DNA of 64,000 nt from Siphonodentalium dalli (Eukaryota > Mollusca > Scaphopoda > Gadilida > Siphonodentaliidae): positions 12,817,729 to 12,881,728 of the forward strand of contig CP136068.1 of assembly GCA_032622095.1 (NCBI GenBank). The letters run 5' to 3'. The first letter of the stretch is position 1. The number at the start of each line of letters is the position of its first letter. Positions 23,753-35,442 of this stretch are shown here, piece by piece. The notes beneath the pieces are model-generated. The model did not search any database and was not told where the DNA came from. It was given only the letters and a program-made list of their open reading frames with translations. Made by a program: the position numbers and the translations under genes.

Positions 23753-24103
23753 CCCTTTACCCAACAGAACGGCCCTGTGCCAATGCATTCTCTTATATAT
23801 GCGAGTCGACCATAGGTCGCCTCGCATATATAAGAGAATGCATTGGCTTAACACATTAAAAATTATAAAATTGTTAAAGAATGTAAGAAAAAATGGTAAA
23901 AAGTGTTAAAAAAAGATTATTTTTAGGCCAATGCATTCTCTTATATATGCGAGGCGACCTATGGTCGACTCGCATATATAAGAGAATGCATTGGCACAGG
24001 GCATAACTGTAACTATCACAATGTGGTCAAGGAGCCGGTTCCAATGATATCCATATTTGTATGGTTCTATTGAGACAGACCGAAGATATTTTAGGCTGTT
24101 GAA
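23753..24103. mobile_element. Palindrome-pair MITE, right end truncated
   Basis: The left terminus TTAA (23749-23752) + CCCTTTACCCAACAGAACGG and both palindromes (23776-23848 and 23931-23999) are nearly identical to the copy at 27469. Homology stops after GGCTGTTGAAG at about 24103, before the right TIR. Confidence 0.85.
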
Positions 24104-24809
24104 GCATATAATCTCAGAACTTAAAATATGACATTGATGCGTATTTATATTCACAAGGAACACCACACTATTTTTAATCAAATGATTATAATGATATCGT
24201 TTGCATATGTTTGCCTGATGTATATTTAATTGTTTTTTATTTCACATTAGTGCCCATGTGTTGCATCCACACTGTGGTCGGACTAACATACATATCAAAT
24301 GTTATCTCTAAAACATCTAATACATACTATAACAAAAGCATACCATTTGAACTGTTTGGTTCTGGATTAAAACACCAGCGTTTTCTTGGAAACGGATAAA
24401 CTAAATTATATATAATTAGGACACCCCAAGTAATACAACATATATACGCACAACAATCCAGGGAACTAGAAAGGTCATACAAGATGTAGTCAGGGCGGTT
24501 GGGCAACTATACACAACTATTTACACCATGGTGTGTGTCTGCAAATCATAGTTAGAACTCGCCAGCACTATGCAAAATTATATTTCCAGCATGAATGTGT
24601 CATTATGTTAACGACAACACTTGTATTGCGATAATATTACCACTTTTGTAATAATACATATATACTCATTAGGGCAGTAATATCGAACCTAGTGTTCATG
24701 ATACTTATCAGTTGGGCCTCCGGTCAACATGGCAAGCTCTGTTGTGATATCATATCGATGGGTTCATTATGAGACGCACACTGTTATACAATTATATTTT
24801 TGTATCTAG
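24104..24809. other. Intron d-e, nothing recognised
   Basis: AT-rich intron with short chance ORFs only. Confidence 0.5.
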
Positions 24810-25124
24810 GATGTCCAGAGAAACCTTTGAATTTACTACCTACCAATATCAGTGACTCGTCAGCGATGATCTCATGGGATCCAGGATATGACAATGGCGA
24901 CGAACAACACTTTCTGGTGTATATCAAGACAGTGCATTCCTCGGTATGGATCCATTCAATAAAACTGAACGATGATGGTGGAACAAGGCTTATGATATAC
25001 CTCGATGACTTACTGGCTGCAACCAACTACTCAGTGAAGGTTGTATCTGTGAATAAGTACAATGAAGCGACCCAATGTGAACCCAGTATGGTGTTGGACT
25101 TCAAAACGTTACCCTCTGCCAGTG
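24810..25124 (+). CDS. IgSF receptor, exon e (fibronectin type III domain)
   Basis: 315 nt, phase 1-1, acceptor TATCTAG, donor GTTAGT. It encodes one FN3 domain: 'PEKPLNLLPTNISDSSAMISW' pattern (Pro-rich start, Trp in strand B), 'LVYIKT', the 'L.AATNYSVKVVSVNKY' strand-E/F signature with the conserved Tyr, and a C-terminal strand 'LDFKTLP'. Membrane-proximal FN3 after Ig domains is the nephrin/IgCAM arrangement. Confidence 0.9.
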
Positions 25125-26819
25125 GTTAGTATAAATATAATTTTTTTATGGTGAAATTTTTTCAAAAAGGATAACTGTTGACTATTTCGAAAAAACTGCT
25201 CTATATAATTTTTTTTAAATTATATAAATAAATAAAACAAATATATATATTTTATTGCTCCATTTTCGTCACGTGTATTTCGGAATTTTAAACATCTTGT
25301 ATATTCTAATGGGACACACTGCTACATTCTAAATCGTAGTACTAATTTAAATGGACACCTTGCGTACATGATCATAGAGTGCAGCCTTTCCCACGCATGA
25401 CGAAATCAAACATGTTTATCAGAGGTCCGTTGAATGCCAGAACAACGAGATTAAAAATAAACAATGCCTTGTTTTCCAGAGAATTTCGTTTTGTCGCGCT
25501 ATTAGAAAATGTATTAAAGGTCGTATCACTACTTTTTCATTTTCTATCACGGTAAATGATACATCATTTTGAAAAAAGATACATCGGGGATATGTCATAT
25601 GATTAATCACATTCAGGGGTTTGCGCGTACTTCATTATGTGACTCCGCGTGTAAATATATAGTACGTATTTCCAATGAAAGTAGAGTAACGGGACGGGAT
25701 TCGTCCCAAAACAGCAACCCAACCGATACCCCAAGCTTATGGGCCTGGACGACCTGGTCTATATATGTCTGCAACAGCCTGCCAAAAAATTATCCAAATA
25801 TCGACAGCTATCATCAGAGGATATGACATTGCCTATATCGCGTACATGAAAAATATCACATATTTTCTCTAACTTAAAAGGCAATTACTATATGTTGCAT
25901 TACAAGGTTAAGCCAACCGTTAAGGTCATGCCATATCCCAGTAATACATACTATATTTTGTTTGAGTTTAGTAGTATACGTCGTCATGCTTTTTATATAT
26001 TACTAAATAAAATTGAATTGAATTCCTTCGGATAGGACTGCTCTGCAGACAACCGTTATGCTAACTCTCGGTGCACACGTGCCAATATAAATCAAGAAGA
26101 CGCATGATTGCATTTACAAAGAAATTAATCCAACAACAACGGAAATGTATCACGCAACGGATTTACATGATGGGGTAGGATAGGATATTATATTCACATA
26201 TTCACATAACATTAGTACATAATAAATTTAACAATTATATTATATTGCATATTCGATGTGTGGCATATAATCAGGCTAGACTGTCTTACTGTTAGTTAGT
26301 GAATTCAAACGATAAATTAGTGAGGCTAATTGAGCAATAAATAATTACTTGTCGGAGTCAAATAATGTCGGCTTTCAAAGTTATGCATGGTTTTCTTAGG
26401 AAATAGTCCTTATCATCTAATTATGATGGTTCTCATGTGACAGACGAATTGCATAAATTATACTAATTTACTATCAGGCGCTATCGTGGGATATAATGTC
26501 TTCAAGCTTGTTTGGTTTAACTGCGCAACCACAATAGAAACAAGAGTTATTTATTAATCACCATTACAACTATCGACTCTTCTATTCAGCGATGACTGTT
26601 TGTTTTCCCATGTGAATGGTCTGGTCCTTATTGTGACGTCAGTTTCGTATCCGCTTCATATTATCCTTAGCCGACGACGCATCTATGCATAACCTGCGTG
26701 TGGCTAACATTTTCGCATCTGGTTGGACATATATGGCCAGTGTGTATGTAATTTTATGATATGGTCTATACGTTATATGCTAGATGAAACTAACAATACC
26801 CTGTTGCCACCTATTCCAG
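25125..26819. other. Intron e-f; includes a LINE-type 3' end at ~25900-26027
   Basis: Mostly featureless AT-rich DNA. At 25995-26027 the text ACTAAATAAAATTGAATTGAA, with a terminal TTGAA-type repeat, resembles the 3' terminus of an L2/CR1 element. Nothing else is supported. Confidence 0.45.
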
Positions 26820-26960
26820 GTATCAATGATGGTACTAGTGAACAAATTGTTGGTTTAGCTACAGCAGAACTCGTCGGTGTAATCGTCGGCTCACTGGTAT
26901 TTGCAGCACTTGTGTTCCTGCTGGTGGGATTCGCCATTAATCGATTGTATACTACGAGAA
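26820..26960 (+). CDS. IgSF receptor, exon f (transmembrane segment)
   Basis: 141 nt, phase 1-1, acceptor ATTCCAG, donor GTGAGT. After a short polar linker it encodes a ~23-residue hydrophobic helix (LVGVIVGSLVFAALVFLLVG...) followed by positively charged 'NRLYTTR', the expected stop-transfer side. This makes the product a type I single-pass membrane protein. Confidence 0.9.
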
Positions 26961-27261
26961 GTGAGTTTACTTTAATTTAACTCCATGTAAATTGCATTTC
27001 CGTTTGGATGCAATTGAGTGACATGCCGGACAATGTGTAACCTATGAACATGATGCTACAATCGCACTAATCAGATTAAAAAATAACCATAATACTGCTA
27101 TATAATGTCAGGGTAAAATGGCTATGATCGTATAATTTGTTTAAGAATGATCGACATACAGAAAGCAGGTAGCAAATGACTGTAAACAGAACAATTAGTG
27201 ACACTCCTTTTATAGACAGAAGGTATCATAATAAACGTTGAACCACTTTTGTCTATTCCAG

Positions 27262-27289
27262 AAAAGAACCCACCAGAAACGATTGACGA
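27262..27289 (+). CDS. IgSF receptor, exon g (28-nt juxtamembrane exon)
   Basis: A 28-nt exon between CTATTCCAG and GTGAGT, phase 1 in and 2 out, encoding KKNPPETID. It is supported only by splice signals and by perfect phase agreement with the exons on either side. Confidence 0.65.
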
Positions 27290-27350
27290 GTGAGTATAGC
27301 ATACGTTGCTACATATCAATGAACACAGCCTTTTGTAATGCAGAAAAGTT

Positions 27351-28185
27351 AGAGTGGACACCAAATTCGACCATTTGTGGGATCATCTCCTTTTATACTC
27401 AACATAAAATTATAACCAAAATTAATTATGACTGGAGTCTTAAATTCATTTCCATTATAACCACTTAACCCTTTACCCAACAGAACGGCCCTGTGCCAAT
27501 GCATTCTCTTATATATGCGAGTCGACCATAGGTCGCCTCGCATATATAAGAGAATGCATTGGCTTAACACATTAAAAATTATAAAATTGTTAAAGAATGT
27601 AAGAAAAAATGGTAAAAAGTGTTAAAAAAAGATTTTTTTTAGGCCAATGCATTCTCTTATATATGCGAGGCGACCTATGGTCGACTCGCATATATAAGAG
27701 AATGCATTGGCACAGGGCATAACTGTAACTATCACAATGTGGTCAAGGAGCCGGTTCCAATGATATCCATATGTGTATGGTTCTATTGAGACAGACCGAA
27801 GATATTTTAGGCTGTTGAAGCTTTATTTGGCCGGTCATGGCCGTTTTGTTGGGTAAAGGGTTAAATACCAAATTAGAAAGAATGTTGAAATAATATCACT
27901 ATATAGCTAGCAGAGTTACCAAGCATATCCCAGGTTGAGAAGTATTTAAACACTTGCAAGCATTTTATATGGTTTTCTATCGGTAAAAGCCAGGGACGTA
28001 GTTAGAGCGTCTTCATTTTGGGGTGTCCACCTTGGAAATTCGAACTACGCACCCTTGAGCTTGTTTGCATCGTTCATAGAGTATTTGTGCACTAATCCAT
28101 GTCTCAAGTTCATTAATTTGTTGCATATATTCTGTCGAGTTTAAAAGGAGATGGGTCCGCAAATGGTCGGATTACTGTACACTTT
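27351..28185. mobile_element. MITE with long TIRs (CCATCTCCTTTT family), interrupted by another MITE
   Basis: The left end (CGACCATTTGTGGGATCATC, TCCTTTTATACTCAACA) and the inverted right end (CCGACCATTTGCGGACCCAT, CTCCTTTTAAACTCGACA) form ~60-bp imperfect TIRs. A second copy of the family is at 52644-52976. The palindrome-pair element 27469-27860 is inserted into it. Confidence 0.75.
27469..27860. mobile_element. Palindrome-pair MITE, complete, TTAA target duplication
   Basis: 392 bp with terminal inverted repeats CCCTTTACCCAACAGAACGG / CCGTTTTGTTGGGTAAAGGG, flanked by TTAA at 27465-27468 and 27861-27864. The TTAA duplication and CCC-starting TIR are those of piggyBac-group DNA transposons. 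The interior holds two ~70-bp palindromes (27497-27563 and 27644-27714) of the form CCAATGCATTCTCTTATATA..., separated by AT-rich DNA. No ORF. Confidence 0.9.
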
Positions 28186-29291
28186 AATTCCAATAAATAT
28201 GAAAGTGTCATATGCTTTGTCATTTAGAGCACCTTTGCAACTCGAGCGAACGTTCTTACCTGTATCCAACAACATATCCTCGTGCATATTGATTCGCATA
28301 AGAACTAAATATTTATATATTAGGTTCACATGGAACTTATCTGATTCCGAAATATAGGACTTATATCCGGTATTTCGTTGAATGGCGCGCGGGCCGCAAT
28401 GAAAAAAACATATTATAGGGAGCGTGCATCTGGTACGTCGTGTCGATGAAAAATAATAGATTAAATAGTGCCTATATGAGCTTATTTCGAATTGAAATAC
28501 GTTCACATACGACTGTTTTGTGTCCCATTTAGGGTCATATAGAGCTTAATTCGGATTCAAATAATCCTTATATTGGCTTATTTCGTGTGTTTTAAATAAA
28601 TTAAAAATGAGCTTATTTACGGGAGAACAGGCTCGTATCCAAATGATAAAGGTTGCAAGTAATCCAAGATATTTGGAAACTAAAATATGCAAGCCTTAAA
28701 AGATGCTCTTGTGTTTCCTTATGCTTACATTTTATCACTTACATCTATACACTGATTACCCACATTTGAACGCCTTTATGCACCTACCGTTGTGTTAAAA
28801 ACATAGTATTAAGTTCGGTGTGTGAGTTAGTATCCAGGCGCAATGCCAACTGGGGGAATGTAGCATTCTACTATCATCGTCGAAAATCTGACTCAAATCG
28901 ACCGTACCACTCCATAGAAAACATCGTCTGAACTACGCTCAATTGTAAATATTTAGTACGCGATTTGGGACGCATGTATCGGCGATAAACTAGCGAAAAC
29001 TATTTCGCCATCGAGATTCACTGCGTTTAATTAATATGTAAGAATGACTGTGTGTGTTGTCAATTTGGATATAATATTTGTAAAAATTACTACTTTTAAT
29101 AAGAGTATTCTCCATTTATATTTGATCACCCAACTGGAGTGTTTCACATCACTTTAATGCATTTTTTTGTGTATGAAGTTTCAAGGGATCGACTTTCTGG
29201 TACTGTAATATAGTGCTCGATTATAATTAAACCAACCAACACAATTAAATTATTCTACGTTTACAAGAGCATTAAATTATCTGTATTTAAG

Positions 29292-29380
29292 GTCGCAGAA
29301 TTACAGTCAAATGTCGATAGAGCCAACTGCCGAACCACACTACGATGAGTTTACTGGCATAGAGGAACCAAAGGACGATG
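29292..29380 (+). CDS. IgSF receptor, exon h (cytoplasmic)
   Basis: 89 nt, phase 2 in and 1 out, acceptor ATTTAAG, donor GTAAGT. It encodes an acidic cytoplasmic segment with 'QNYSQM' and 'EPHYDEFTGIEEPKDD'. The EPHYDEF tyrosine sits in an acidic context favourable for tyrosine phosphorylation. Confidence 0.75.
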
Positions 29381-29633
29381 GTAAGTGACCAATTTCATTG
29401 CGATACATGTACCGCTAAGTGCTAATGTGGGTTTTATGATAAGCATTAGTATCATTCCAACATGTATTGCAATGACATTACTCCCATTAGTATAGGAAGG
29501 AATGTATAATTGCCAACAAGTTTACATTTATAAATTGTCATTAGTTAGATCGGTAACTTGGTCCTTGTGTGGACCATTTGGTTGTGTTTAAACCTTGCTA
29601 TACTAAGTGATCATTGACGAGTAGTTCCCTTAG

Positions 29634-29922
29634 GAAATGTTCAGATAATAAGTTAACCCTTCCATGACTGGAGCTTCCTGAAATTTTGCGAAAACCAAGT
29701 GTCATTCTCTTATATACGCGAGTCTCTCTTATATAGGGAGCCGGGCATATATGCGAGAATACATTGGCCTAACAACGTTTACCGTGACATTGTAAGCAAG
29801 TGCATTCTCTTATATATATGAGCCTCTATGCGAGATTCGTATATATAAGAGAATGCACTGGTACAGGATCTTTGATGCACTGCAAAACGTTTGTTGAACT
29901 CGTTATCTGAACATTTCAACTA
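29634..29922. mobile_element. Palindrome-pair MITE, diverged subfamily
   Basis: TTAA (29653-29656) + CCCTTCCATGACTGGAGC at the left, the same terminus as the copy near 4882. Two imperfect palindromes follow around TCTCTTATATA (29704-29768 and 29800-29870). The sequence GAAATGTTCAGATAA at 29634 returns inverted at 29908-29922, so the outer limits also form an inverted repeat. The right CCCTT terminus is lost. Confidence 0.65.
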
Positions 29923-30053
29923 ATTAATATGAAACATTCTGCTCTTGTACTATCTTGTTTTTCTGTTGGTCATTTGTTTGTATGGATGTCGACTGCTTGT
30001 ATTACCCGGACAACCCCTCCGAATGAACAATAGACCGTATCACAAATTACAAC

Positions 30054-32612
30054 CAGGGGTCAATACTATGAACAATTTTATACCTGTAAATACAAATATT
30101 ATTTATTAATTTGTAATTACAAATTTGTGTTAACTATCACAGTGGTTTTATAGTACAGGGAAAATTTAGCCATATTATTGTAATACATTAGACTGGGCGA
30201 GGGGTGAAACCCCTAAAACGTAGAAAAAACTAACTCACCACTCTGCTCCCATTCACCCGTTTTTAACAGTGTTATCTGAATACCAGTTCAAATTAGACGG
30301 ACATGTATATAGAGCTAAATTAACTGACAACAATTTCTATGGGAACGTTACAATGCGTGCTATTATTTTGTGATTAGTGATATCGCCGCTACTATGAAAC
30401 GATGAGCTAACAAAATCTCGCAAATTCCACAAACATCGACTGTTGATTATTGTAGATTGCTTACGGGCAAACCGTTACCTGTGAGCGATTCACAATATAT
30501 TAAATCACGCAAGCCCAAGTTACAAAATAATTAACCAATCATAAGTTGAGATATCAGAGCTATCAAATCGGTACACGGATTGCTAAGTTGATGACCACTT
30601 GTCTCCGCAAAGTTAACTAATACACTGTTCGTTTGTAGAGTGTGTATGTAAGTACAAGTCAGTGTAATATCGAGTACTACAACCAATTTGGTATCATTGT
30701 TTTCACAAATTACAACCATTCAGATTGTGAAAACAAAATATTATTTTGATGGTATAACATTATATATATTGTGCCCATCCTATGATTTCAAACTGATCCG
30801 CTACTCTTATCATAACACATCGAGGCAGGAACGTAGCTCCATTTGATCAGGGGGTGTCCATCACAGTATCGAAGCAGGGATGTGCTAAGGCTCTCGGTTA
30901 TAAGAGGGGTGGTCATTTTATAATTTCAAACTGCTCCGATATCTTATAATATATCGAGATAAGAATGTGGCTATATGGGCTCCGTTTGGTGATGGGGTGT
31001 CCATCCTATAATTTCAATATAAAACAAATGCCTATAAATTCCACATAGCGATGGAATCGTATATCAAGAGGCGAGTATTTAAATTTTTCTACGCTGATAA
31101 CAAAAGTTAGTAAATATGACTAACATATGTTAGTCAAACGGTTTTCCCCAGGTTGACTAACTTAGTTCAGCCAACATGACTGAGGCATAACATTAGTCAA
31201 AATTACTAGGGTGATGTTAGTCATAACGACTAAGAAATGGGGATTCAAAACGACTAATTAGTCAAAATGGGCAGGATTTAGTCATAACTTTTCTTAGTCA
31301 CTGAGAAGGCGAAAATCTAAGTTGCGGAATTATGTGCAAAGTTACTGAAAATGTTTGTGACTAACACTAAGTCAGTCATATATGGTCAAAATGTCCAACC
31401 CAAGGGGGGGGGGGGGGGGTGGACAACTTAATGTTACAGCTGGAAAATCAGAAGCCAACCGAGGTAAACAATTACATTTCACAGAAATAGAAGTTTCTGA
31501 TTGAGGGGTGGGGATATTGTTGGATATCGACGTTGGCGCACCGAAGAAAGCATCTTGCCACGTCACTGCACTTATGCTGTAGTCATTTGTGAAAACTGTG
31601 CTTGTATCTTCGTATTCGTTTCCTTTACCGTGACCAAATGCATTCGCGTCGACGATCGAAACTCAAAAGATAATCCGCACATGAATATCATTTACCCCGC
31701 AATGTATTCTTGAGCGAAAAACAATACTCACATTAGGAACACGCGTAATTTTTATTGATTTGTCATTTATAAACTATAGTTGATGGAGACAACAACACCG
31801 AAATGCCTCTAACCAAATACCAAAAGGCAGTATTTCTGGAAGAAGTTAACACAAGAAAAGACATACTATTTCATACTAGTTCATTAACGTTGTAACTTTC
31901 AATAAATTGGGTAATTTTAGTAGTTACAAGGAACACATACTGCTACCTCACATCCAAGCTGACACCCCCTAAGGTTTGACAATTTCTAAATATAGGCCAT
32001 TTCAATCCAAACTTTTGACCAAAGGAGGTAAATATGCAAATGTTGGCCTAAAACAAACACATACCCTCTAATAAATTGTTGGAAAAACAAAATAAGAGAA
32101 CAAGTTCAACATATTGTTGTTGTAAATGTCCAATTCATGTTGTTTCAGGTATCAAATTTCCTACTGTTGAACGTGTTGATAAAATGTTTGGGGGGCGAGA
32201 AACATAACCCAACCCCCTTGTCGCGACGTCCCTGTGGGCTGTACTTGAGAATTCCAGCTGACAAAAACATTTTCACAAGGGGGTGAATTAAATCGACCCC
32301 TTGTCACCACGTCCCTGCATATCATAGATGGGTATATTATCCGTGTTAAGGGTGCGACAACTGAAAATTTATGTTCTACACACAATACGAAGACATTCTA
32401 ATCACGTTCCTTAACGTTATTACGTTCAATTAACTTTCATAGTACTCGAACATTCTTTGTGATTGGGAGATATTTGTAAGTACAAAGAACACGTACTATT
32501 TGTGATTTATGTTTGTAATCGTAGGTTCATAGTATTGGCGGAATGATAAATTGTTATTTCTTACAAACAATTGTAGATTCTTACAAAGAAAACGCTTCAT
32601 AGTATTGACCCC
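30054..32612 (+). mobile_element. DNA transposon copy B (CAGGGGTCAATACTATGAA ends)
   Basis: A 2.56-kb element with ends CAGGGGTCAATACTATGAAC (30054) and TTCATAGTATTGACCCC (ending 32612). It aligns along its length with the reverse complement of copy A minus its insertions. ATTACAAC occurs at 30046-30053 and again at 32619-32626, a possible 8-bp target duplication, but six unexplained bases separate it from the right terminus. No transposase ORF. It contains a G-run (31400-31420) and imperfect repeats of 'TTAGTCA'. It occupies most of intron h-i and ends ~40 bp before exon i. Confidence 0.75.
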
Positions 32613-32653
32613 GGATCTATTACAACTTACAAAATTCTTCGTTTTTATTTCAG

Positions 32654-32678
32654 TTTCTCGTCGGTCACTTCCAATAAC
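32654..32678 (+). CDS. IgSF receptor, exon i (25-nt microexon)
   Basis: 25 nt between TTTTTATTTCAG and GTGAGT, phase 1 in and 2 out, encoding VSRRSLPI plus a split Thr. It is supported by strong splice signals and by exact phase fit between exons h and j. Very short, so moderate confidence. Confidence 0.6.
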
Positions 32679-33035
32679 GTGAGTTCTTGTGTTATACACT
32701 AGTAATATGATTAACGTCACACATAGTTCACAAATCACACAACAAATTGGGAAAGTTCTGTGAATGGTCTCTTCGATACGTATTAAATTTACACATATAG
32801 CGGACTCATCGGTGTGATTTTGTGGTGCACTAGAGGAAACTTCCCAACATTTCTTATTAGATTTCCAGTTATTTACTCAAGAAAGACATTTCTTATTCGG
32901 TCAGTTTGCAACGGTCGACATGCGTGCATCATACAACATTGGAATCTTCATTATTCGACACGCTTCTTAACAATCTTACCATGTCCAGCCAATTTCTACG
33001 TGCATAAAGTATCTACTTAATTTCTCGTTAACATT

Positions 33036-33489
33036 TGTGACCCGCCATATCAAATCCAGTCGTAAATCGGGATTGTTTTTACCATGTGCCAAAGCATTCT
33101 CTTATATATGCGAGTCGACCATAGGTCGCCTCGCATATATAAGAGAATGCATTGGCCTAACAATTTTTTACAATTTTAAATTTTTTTTCTTGTATTCTTT
33201 AACAATTTTATAATTTCACCCATACAGAGCCACAGACAAACATGAGCAGACGACACTCTTCTATATGCTTCTATATATGTCTGGGGCTCCCTGAAGGGTA
33301 ATGGATGTTTTTTATTTTATGTCCTAAAAATTGTAAGAAACATTTATTTTAAAAATAAATGATAAAAAATTGTTAGGCCAATGCATTCTCTTTTATATGC
33401 GAGGCGACTTATGGTCGACTCGCATATATAAGAGAATGCATTGGCACAGGGTGAAAAACTTACGACTGGATTTGATATGGCGGGTCACA
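33036..33489. mobile_element. Palindrome-pair MITE with TGTGACCCGCCATATC ends, abutting exon j
   Basis: 454 bp with ~30-bp TIRs (TGTGACCCGCCATATCAAAT ... ATTTGATATGGCGGGTCACA). Inside are the same two palindromes (33088-33155 and 33382-33448) as in the TTAA copies, and a spacer shared, inverted, with the copy at 51473. Its right end is 10-11 bp upstream of the exon-j acceptor AG (33499-33500). Confidence 0.85.
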
Positions 33490-33500
33490 TTTGTCCACAG

Positions 33501-33654
33501 GCCGATAGAACCAGGTACATACGAAATGTTGGAACAAGCAAACAGACCAGCTGAAGCAGTATACACAGAATTAATGTCAGACGCACGCGGACTTCACAAG
33601 GAAGGCAAGTCTATATCATCATTCATTAACAGAAACGTGCATAACATTAGGTGA
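33501..33654 (+). CDS. IgSF receptor, exon j (terminal cytoplasmic exon, ITAM-like motif)
   Basis: Acceptor TTGTCCACAG, phase 2 in, read to TGA 33652-33654. It encodes PIEPGTYEMLEQANRPAEAV, then YTELMSDARGLHKEG, then a basic/Ser tail. The spacing YEML-x10-YTEL fits the ITAM consensus YxxL/I-x(6-12)-YxxL/I, so dual phosphorylation could recruit tandem-SH2 kinases such as Syk/Zap70-type proteins. That role is inferred. An alternative is a GC donor at 33606 (G|GCAAGT) leading to further exons not seen. A possible AATAAA lies at 34446. Confidence 0.75.
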
Positions 33655-33740
33655 ACACTCATAGGTTTACAACCCGTAATTTTAATTATTCATGTATCAT
33701 GATATATACAATATAGATAGATAATAGTTATTTCACATAG

Positions 33741-33893
33741 GGATTACCTGTCATGTGGACTGTTTTTATGGAGATGTAACCATGAGGTAAGTGGTCATAA
33801 CTTGTGTAAAACACGAATGGTTTTACATACAAGTTATGACCACTTACCTCACGGTTACATCTCCATAAAAACAGTCCACATGACAGGTAATCC
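33741..33893. repeat. Long fold-back: ~72-bp arms, 7-bp loop
   Basis: GGATTACCTGTCATGTGGAC at 33741 is mirrored by GTCCACATGACAGGTAATCC ending 33893. Arms run to 33812 and from 33820, with only a few mismatches. No TIR/TSD structure is obvious. It is probably a fold-back MITE just downstream of the receptor gene. Confidence 0.85.
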
Positions 33894-35438
33894 TTATATT
33901 TATATACATTTAGCGAAAAATCCACCTTTGTAAATGTATTTAAATCGAAAAGTGTATCGTGACAAAACCAGCCCAAAATAACCCATAGCACCCTTGGCAA
34001 AAGTTAACAGGAACAATTGAAACCCGATGATTTATTAAGTCAATCCTGCGCGAATCAAAATGCGCCCAAAACATTACGCGTTCGTTTTTCCAAACCCAAA
34101 TGACGTATCGATGTTGTTATGAGCTTGCAGTTATCAGCTGTTGCGCATTCACCGAGAAATAACCGCAACTAGCCACGTGGGCGCCGACCAATCAGAATGC
34201 TGGATTTAGTGATGACAACACTAAGTATGTAAATATAATACAATATGTACATGATAAAACATGATAATATAAATGGGATTCATACAAGTATTGTGTGGGG
34301 TGCGGTGGCCAATGACGGTCGTCTGTCTACCCGGCACACCTGAATGTGGCATAATTTCATCAATAATGGATGTTTATTAATTTAACTATTTCACTTTAAA
34401 TTTCACATTCAATTTTATATATTTAAATTTGAATTTAGATAAGTGAATAAACAAATATATGTAAAATGCATGGATACAAATGGATACACAGCTGTCAGTT
34501 TCTCAATATCAAGTTTTGGAGTATGTTTTGGCTTAATATATTAAGGGAAATTAATAAGACTTTGCTCACACACTTGAGGAAATCCGCTGAGCAGACCTTC
34601 AGGCAATTCGCCACAGAGGGATATCACATGTAACAATGTAATTGAAGTTCTTAAATAATGAGATGCTTAACATTTGAAGGTGTGTGAATAAGCTAGTCGT
34701 GTAATTTCGAACTATTGTGAGGTAAACTCGCCAGTGTGTGAACAAACCCTAACCCGTTAATAATTATACAAACTGTAGTGTATGAGATATGCCCATATGA
34801 CAAATAGGCGGCTTGGTACCCATTGCTCCACTATGACCATCATGGTTGTTTGGCAGACCCGTTAGCCTCTTTAGCGTAGTGTAGCCACGCCGGTTATAAT
34901 AAGATTGGTCGTGAATAGGTGACTCACACACTTTAATACTTTGCTAATAAAAACTAATATTGTCCAAATTTTATGGCGAGGAGATATAAGGTATTTGTAT
35001 TACTTGCAATTTTAAATATACGCATGCTCGACTTTTCCTAAATTGTTATCCACACACAACTGCTGACGAGGGTTATAGCCTGATTATAGCCTTCAAACTT
35101 TTTGGCCAAAACGTTTGGCCAAATGAAAGTTTCTTTGCCAAATCTGACCACCGACAGAGTGATCATTGCTTACATGTAGGTAGCATGGACTCATTAAACA
35201 TATCTTATCAATAGAGCACGCTATTATTCGGGTTCAACAGTCATGTGTGGTCTAGTTTGAAAAGTTGTGTCAATTGAAAACTCGATTTCGCCAAATTTCT
35301 TAATTCCATCGCCCTTATTTCAGCTCACACAGCTCATGCATACACCAACCGGGCCATGACGTAACGAATAGAGATCAGACCGGACAACGATCCAGGGTTG
35401 TCGATGTCACCACATATTTTAGTTATCGAATGCTGGAA
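33894..35438. other. Intergenic, nothing recognised
   Basis: About 1.5 kb without a supported ORF. A CCAAT-like motif (GACCAATCAG, ~34187) and a CACGTG-like site lie in a slightly GC-richer patch (34050-34200), not enough to call a promoter. Confidence 0.45.
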
Positions 35439-35442
35439 TTAA

